A stretch of 64,000 nucleotides of DNA from Xylona heveae TC161. Lineage: Eukaryota > Ascomycota > Xylonomycetes > Xylonales > Xylonaceae. Numbering within the stretch: position 1 is the first letter of the stretch; the number at the start of each line of letters is the position of its first letter. The stretch covers positions 186,001 through 250,000 of the forward strand of contig NW_017264202.1 of assembly GCF_001619985.1 (NCBI RefSeq), given 5' to 3'. The translations under genes and the position numbers were made by a program. Of the stretch, positions 59,170 through 64,000 are shown piece after piece. The notes under the pieces are model-generated. The model ran no database searches. It was not told the origin of the DNA and saw nothing but the letters and a program-made list of their open reading frames with translations.

Positions 59170-61577
59170 TTAAACACCGCTCCGATAAACCTGTGCACCA
59201 CCAGACCTTATCTGGACCGTCTCGCGTCTCTGCAAGACAACCAATGCCCTATTGAGAGCTTGTTCCGAGTAGCCTCTTCCATCAACAAACTCTCTGCGGA
59301 GCGTAGCCAGACTCGTACTCCAGCCAATGGGCAAGCGTCTTCGGAGCTCTTCTTCCACCTTGCCGACTTCCTCCATGAGTTCCGTGGAGCCTTGGTCGGC
59401 GCCCTGGGTGACGGCGTCCATCGTACTGGCGAGGAAGAGACGAATAGCTTCGTCAACGTGGGCTTCGGTGGCGATGGGCGAGAGAGTAAGTTTGGCCAGA
59501 GACTCGGTGATACGGACAATGGCTTCGAGTTGACGGATGGTAATGGGAATAGAGGAGCGTGCGTTGGCTGCAACTTCCGCACGGTGCACTTGCCGGCGGA
59601 TCGTGACAAAGTGGGACGAGAGCCGTTCTGCAGCTTCGGGGGAGAGGCGGGGAGCGCATTTTCTATAAAGAATCAAGACGGTCAGCGGGGAGGATCATTG
59701 AGGGTTTCAAGGAGCAGAGCACTAAGAATGGGGAAAGAGAAGATAACAAGGAGTATTAAAGGAGAAAAGGAGAGAACATACTGTTTACAATAGCTAATGT
59801 AGCGCTTCATTTTCTCCACAGGAATCTCAGCATCGATTTGTTCTTCGACGCCTCGTCCGCCCATGTGGATGCCCATGACGTGTCGGGCGATACGCTCATC
59901 TCGGCCTCGTTCATGGTCATCACGGACGATGAAAATCATGTCGAAACGAGATAAGATGGTGGTTTGGAAATCGATATTCTCGCCGGGAGATTTGAGATCG
60001 TCGTACCGGCCAAAAATAGGGTTAGCTGCTGCGAGAACAGACGTGCGGGCATTGAGAATGGTGGTAAGACCGGCTTTGGCGACGGAGATGGTTTGCTGTT
60101 CCATGGCTTCGTGGATGGCGACTCGGTCTTCGTCGCGCATCTTGTCAAATTCATCAATACACACGACACCACCGTCGGCAAGGACCATAGCACCTCCCTC
60201 CAGGTAGAATTCACGCGTTGACTGGTCACGCTGGACGGACGCAGTAAGACCGGCCGCTGAAGAACCTTTACCCGAGGTGTAAATGGCAATAGGTGCAACC
60301 TTTTCAACAAACTTTAGGAGCTGCGACTTGGCGGTACCAGGGTCACCCAACAAAAGCACGTTGATATCGCCACGCAGTTTCATTCCATCTGGGAGAATCT
60401 TCTTGGATCCTCCCATAAGCAAGCAGGCAATAGCCTTTTTAATGTCCTGGTTGCCGTAAATGGCCGGAGCAATGCAGTTTGCAAAGACCTCGTACAGGTC
60501 AGGTCGACGGCTCATTTCAAGGAATTCTTGCTCTTCTTCTTCGGTGAAAATGGCGTTGCCCTTGGCTGTGTGGTCGACATCGCTGTGAATTCCGACAGCG
60601 CGGATATACGGGTTGCGAATAGCGACAGCGGAATTGGCGGATCCTTTGGCACCCTTGGACTGGTAGATAGAGAAGACACCCATGACAGTGCACCGTGATC
60701 CCGGCACGACACGGTTTGTGAGGTATCGATCGGCGGAGATGAGAATGTGGCGCGGAAGTTCTCCGACGGGGACTTGGTCGGGCGCCTCTTGCAGCTTGAG
60801 AATTTGCTGGTCAATGAATTGAGACTTTTCGTGTACGATAAAGTAAGGATCCAAAGGGCATCTCTCTGCAAACTCTCCCTCCTGGCGGGGGCGAGAGCAG
60901 ATTCGAGGCAAAGATATGCCAGAAAAGCCGCCAGTAACCGGCAGATTTTCCGTGTGTTGGCAGTTGCGGCATTGAATGTGCAGCGCTGTCGCTTTGGATG
61001 TGAGCGTAGAGGCACCAATCACGATGCCGGGAATGCGAACGAGCTGGGAGATGTTTGTAGCATTGAGATCACGAATAGAGATTTGCGAGGCGCTAGAGTG
61101 GAGGAGAAGTTGGTGCTCTGGTAGATGGATTTCTGGTTGAGCGGGGAACACGATGCGCTGCGTGCACTGCTTAAGAGCTGCTTCAAACTATGGGACCGGA
61201 AAGAAGACGTCAGCCATACAGAAACACAATAGCTCAAAACTGTACTCAAAGCTTACGAGAGGAATAATTTCAGCCGGCTCAGACGTCAATCGATGCGCCA
61301 GCTCTTCATTGTAGGAGATGAGATGCGCAACATCAATGTCACAGTAGTATTGTTTAATGAGAACATTTTCGCGAATCTGGTCTCTGCAAAGGTGTTAGTC
61401 ATTGCTTTCCATGACAGGAGAGTAATTGGATTGTCCTCACCTGTAGATGAAAGCATTGTCGAGTCTAAATTCAAGCACAAATTCTCTCAATTGGGACAGG
61501 ATAAAGCTGCGCGAATCCTCGTTGCCGTCTTGATCGGGTACCAAGACGCTGAGCGAATAGACCGACCGCCTATCCAT
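59170..61577 (-). CDS. mcm5: DNA replication licensing helicase subunit MCM5
   Basis: Subunit of the MCM2-7 replicative helicase, nuclear. Seen: start [18 protein letters not shown] at 61577; [12 protein letters not shown]; an N-terminal zinc ribbon with CRNCQHTEN and [19 protein letters not shown]; Walker [14 protein letters not shown]; Walker [21 protein letters not shown]; sensor [12 protein letters not shown]; Arg finger [13 protein letters not shown]; and a C-terminal winged helix with [18 protein letters not shown]. Exons: about 61,440-61,577, about 61,255-61,385, about 59,783-61,188 and 59,170-59,663, joined by short introns. An in-frame non-ATG extension upstream exists, but ATG at 61577 fits the family. 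MCB-like sites lie upstream. Confidence 0.97.
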
Positions 61578-62377
61578 GGTAAATGGCGTATCTGCAAATC
61601 GGCGTGGCGGTGAGTTTTGAGATTTTACAGAGCTTTGCGTCAACAGTTGACGGAGGTAACAGAGGTCACCGAGAACAGGCTGATGAAGAAAGTGCTTGAG
61701 CAGTTGCGCTTTTCTCTTTCAGGTATTCCGTCAAAAATTCGGGCGGCGAGGAAGTCAAGAACTGCGAGAAAAGTGTTGTAGATGCAATTTTTGAAGAAGA
61801 ACAAGGCGGAGAGAAAGCGGAGGAGGGTAAAGTGTGAGGTTGACGGCTATTTTGGCGTTGTTTCCCCTAAAGACCCACGACCCAGAGAAAATGCCGTCGA
61901 CGCGCCAACGACGCGCTTCCCGTCTCAGCCAACGCGACGCGTTAAATTGATATCTAATCTACGCAGGACGTGCGTACATCTTGTCATCCAAGCGTCTCCC
62001 CGTCTCAACCTTCTTTGTTTACCAATTGACCTTTTTTTTTCCTGAGCTTGCATTTGCTTTTGGCCAAGAAAAGAAAAAAATAGAGACCATTGTCAGGAGT
62101 GCTCTGTTCAATCATATGAATTCTTTGGATGTATTTTTAACTCAAGCAATCTCGGAAATTTGTTTTAAATATTTTGAATTTTCGAAAGTTCATTTTAAAA
62201 CCACATTCATACTCAAAAATGCTTTCAAATGCGCTTAAAAAACTTACAATACTTCTACAGACATGAATACATTTGCCTCTGACAAGTGGTATCGTTGAAT
62301 AAAGAAAAAGCTATTCCACCACAGACTTTCTCTCCACTTTGCAACGTTCGAACTATGACACCGGAATTTCATCGTCT
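61578..62377. other. Intergenic: MCM5 promoter and BTA1 3' flank
   Basis: No gene recognised in 0.8 kb. The MCM5-proximal half is GC-richer and contains MCB-like sites. The BTA1-proximal half (62,040-62,260) is AT-rich, fitting a 3' flank. Confidence 0.65.
61900..61942. promoter_or_regulatory. MCB-like cluster upstream of MCM5
   Basis: ACGCGC at 61900 and 61911, and a perfect ACGCGT at 61937, lie about 320-365 bp before the MCM5 ATG. MCB elements are the known G1/S control sites of MCM genes in yeasts. Function here is inferred. Confidence 0.6.
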
Positions 62378-64000
62378 TCAAATGACTTGCATCGGCTTTC
62401 CAATATTCAAAGGCTCCATGCGACTGACAACATCATCACCGGCATTACTGAGCTTGGTACAGATCCAAGTACTTGCGTACATGTTTACACTAAGTCTGTG
62501 TCAGTCTGCGGCATACTGGCAGCAATTTGTCTGGTCTGGAGTCCTGAAACTTACCGATCAATGCAAGTGCCTGGATTGCGCACCGCTACCCGGGTGGCCT
62601 GGAATCCATGTTTCTCAAATGCAGAAATATACCACGGATGCGTACCGGCGCTCCGCAGCATCAACCGGCCACCTACACGAAGGGCCTGACGGATGAGTTG
62701 AACCTGCTCATCCAGCTCAGCACTGCCGGGCTCGAACCAGTCCATGCTGTCCATAACGACAGCAATTGTTAGCGTTCCTGGCTGCATCCGAGCCAAGACC
62801 TCGCGGACCTCGTCCGTGTGAATGCGCATGCCGTCCAAGGCGCCAGGTCTTGAAAGTTTGGCATGGGCCCGCGCATCAAGATAAGGCGGGTGGCAACGCT
62901 TTGTGTATCGGCCGAGCAGGGTCAGCAAGTAGTAGTGGTTTTCATCTGAAATCAATGTATTTTCAACCACTGGATCGAGTGTGTTGAGTGCATAGTTCCA
63001 GATGGCGCGGCCCGAGTTACGAGGACCAACAACAGCCGCTCTGGCCGCAGCAGCTTCACGGTATGTTTCGGCATTTTCTGAACGCTCCATACCCTTAACG
63101 GGAGAGGTAAGAGGGGGCGCATCACCAGATTGACGAGCAAAATCTTGCTCAATCATTTGTCGTTGCGCCTCTGGAACACCCAAAGCTTTCCACAACCATG
63201 TCTTATTACTCACAATTGCCCAGCTCAGCAGCCGGTTCAGGAGCACCCGACGCACGCTGCGTCGCCAGATGGTCAGCTGTTCGTCCATGGTCTTTGCGGA
63301 ACAGAGTCGTTCAATTTCCTTCTTCAAACCCAGCACTGAAAAAAGCCACTGAACTAGATTCAATGCATGACGAGAACCGCCAGTAAAGTAAAGACCATGG
63401 TTGGCAAAAGTCTCAGGGCCATATTGCAGCCAGTACTGGAAGGAGAGCGAGGAAAGATGGGGCGAAAGCTTGGTGATGAGAATCTCACGGAAAGAGTCAT
63501 GCTTGCCATCGCCGAACAGTTTCCAGATATCGCCATGTCCGAGCGCAGTGAAGGCAGCAAGCTTAAGTTCGAGAAGGTGGTTCTGATTGGGGCTTAAATT
63601 GGTCAGTAAATGAGGAACATATAGGGCAATAGCGAAACTCACTTCAGGTCAACACAATGAATGCGTTTCGGTTGCTTCAGCGCGTACGTGAGAGCATTAT
63701 CTCCCGCGCTTGTGATGGCCAGAATAACATCTTCCTTTTGGATATCCAGGATCTTCAAGTCTTCATGCGCGTCTTCCCAGGTGAATGCATAGATGTATTC
63801 GTTGCCAAACTGACGATGCTTTTGCAGGTGCTCATCAAAATGAATGCGCCAGTGGTGCTGTTGGTACCAGCTTGATGGAAGAGGGAGGCTTGAAGCCAAG
63901 TTGACTACGGCTGAATCGTAGGCTTTTGACCGAACTCCCTGTTCGCGTGTTTCTTTAGTTTCCTGCATTGACTTGCCATGGCGATCGAGCGCCGAGATAA
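62378..64000 (-). CDS. bta1: Betaine-lipid (DGTS) synthase, BtaA domain (5' end beyond window)
   Basis: Seen: a BtaA-type domain that moves the 3-amino-3-carboxypropyl group of S-adenosylmethionine to diacylglycerol. Motifs: FGNEYIYAFTWEDAHEDLKI; ITSAGDNALTYAL (SAM site); HCVDLNPNQNHLLELKLAAF across an intron; GHGDIWKLFGDGKH; YYLLTLLGRY; AVVMDSMDWF; and WYISAFEKHGFQATRVAVRN. The last exon (about 62,378-62,490) gives RVNMYASTWICTKLSN...PMQVI with TGA at 62380-62378. The frame is open to the right edge (an internal Met at 63968 is not the start). In fungi the BtaB N-methyltransferase is usually fused to BtaA, so that part probably lies outside the window. DGTS replaces phosphatidylcholine under phosphate shortage; membrane-associated. 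Confidence 0.93.

Overview
This window is nuclear DNA of a filamentous ascomycete (Pezizomycotina). Genes are dense and intron-rich. Introns are mostly 45-100 nt, with GT..AG ends and a recurring GCTAAC/CTAAC branch site 10-20 nt before the acceptor. Gene content points the same way: a fungal Trk potassium transporter, a tetrahydroxynaphthalene-reductase-like SDR, a WSC-domain wall protein, a GH16 glucanase and a betaine-lipid synthase. A Eurotiomycete-like host is a reasonable guess, but order-level placement is not supported. No rRNA, tRNA, CRISPR or recognisable transposon was seen.

Layout, left to right: Trk K+ transporter (-, 3' end cut by the left edge); GID7/WDR26-like E3 ligase subunit (-); V-ATPase subunit A (+, no intein); dynamin Vps1 (+); a divergent ATP-dependent DNA ligase with a long disordered tail and a BRCT-like end (+); a 4.3-kb gene-poor stretch holding a broken amidoligase-like gene and hypothetical fragments; a sulfite-oxidase-type molybdopterin enzyme (+), convergent with a YAT-family amino-acid permease (-); glycogen synthase (+); a 3.7-kb gene-free stretch; a secreted protein with four tandem WSC modules (+), convergent with ribokinase (-); a KEN-box nuclear-type protein of unknown function (+); the SDR (+); a membrane-anchored GH16 glucanase (+), convergent with the helicase FAL1/eIF4A-III (-); the splicing factor PRP9/SF3A3 (+), divergent from FAL1 over 281 bp; the DUG3-type glutamine amidotransferase (+), convergent with MCM5 (-); and betaine-lipid synthase (-, 5' end cut by the right edge).

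Most genes are core housekeeping: pH and ion balance, membrane fission, glycogen, splicing, replication and glutathione turnover. They do not form one pathway. Two small functional themes can be seen. FAL1 and PRP9, both tied to pre-mRNA splicing, share a short divergent promoter. MCM5 and the KEN-box protein both carry ACGCGT-type (MCB) sites upstream, suggesting shared G1/S control.

The most unusual points are the shattered 5' end of FAL1 (coding exons of 31, 37, 11 and 21 nt), the phase-conserved intron inside each WSC module, the divergent ligase with an extremely short intron, and the decaying amidoligase-like locus. I did not find a clear, wholly new multi-gene system.
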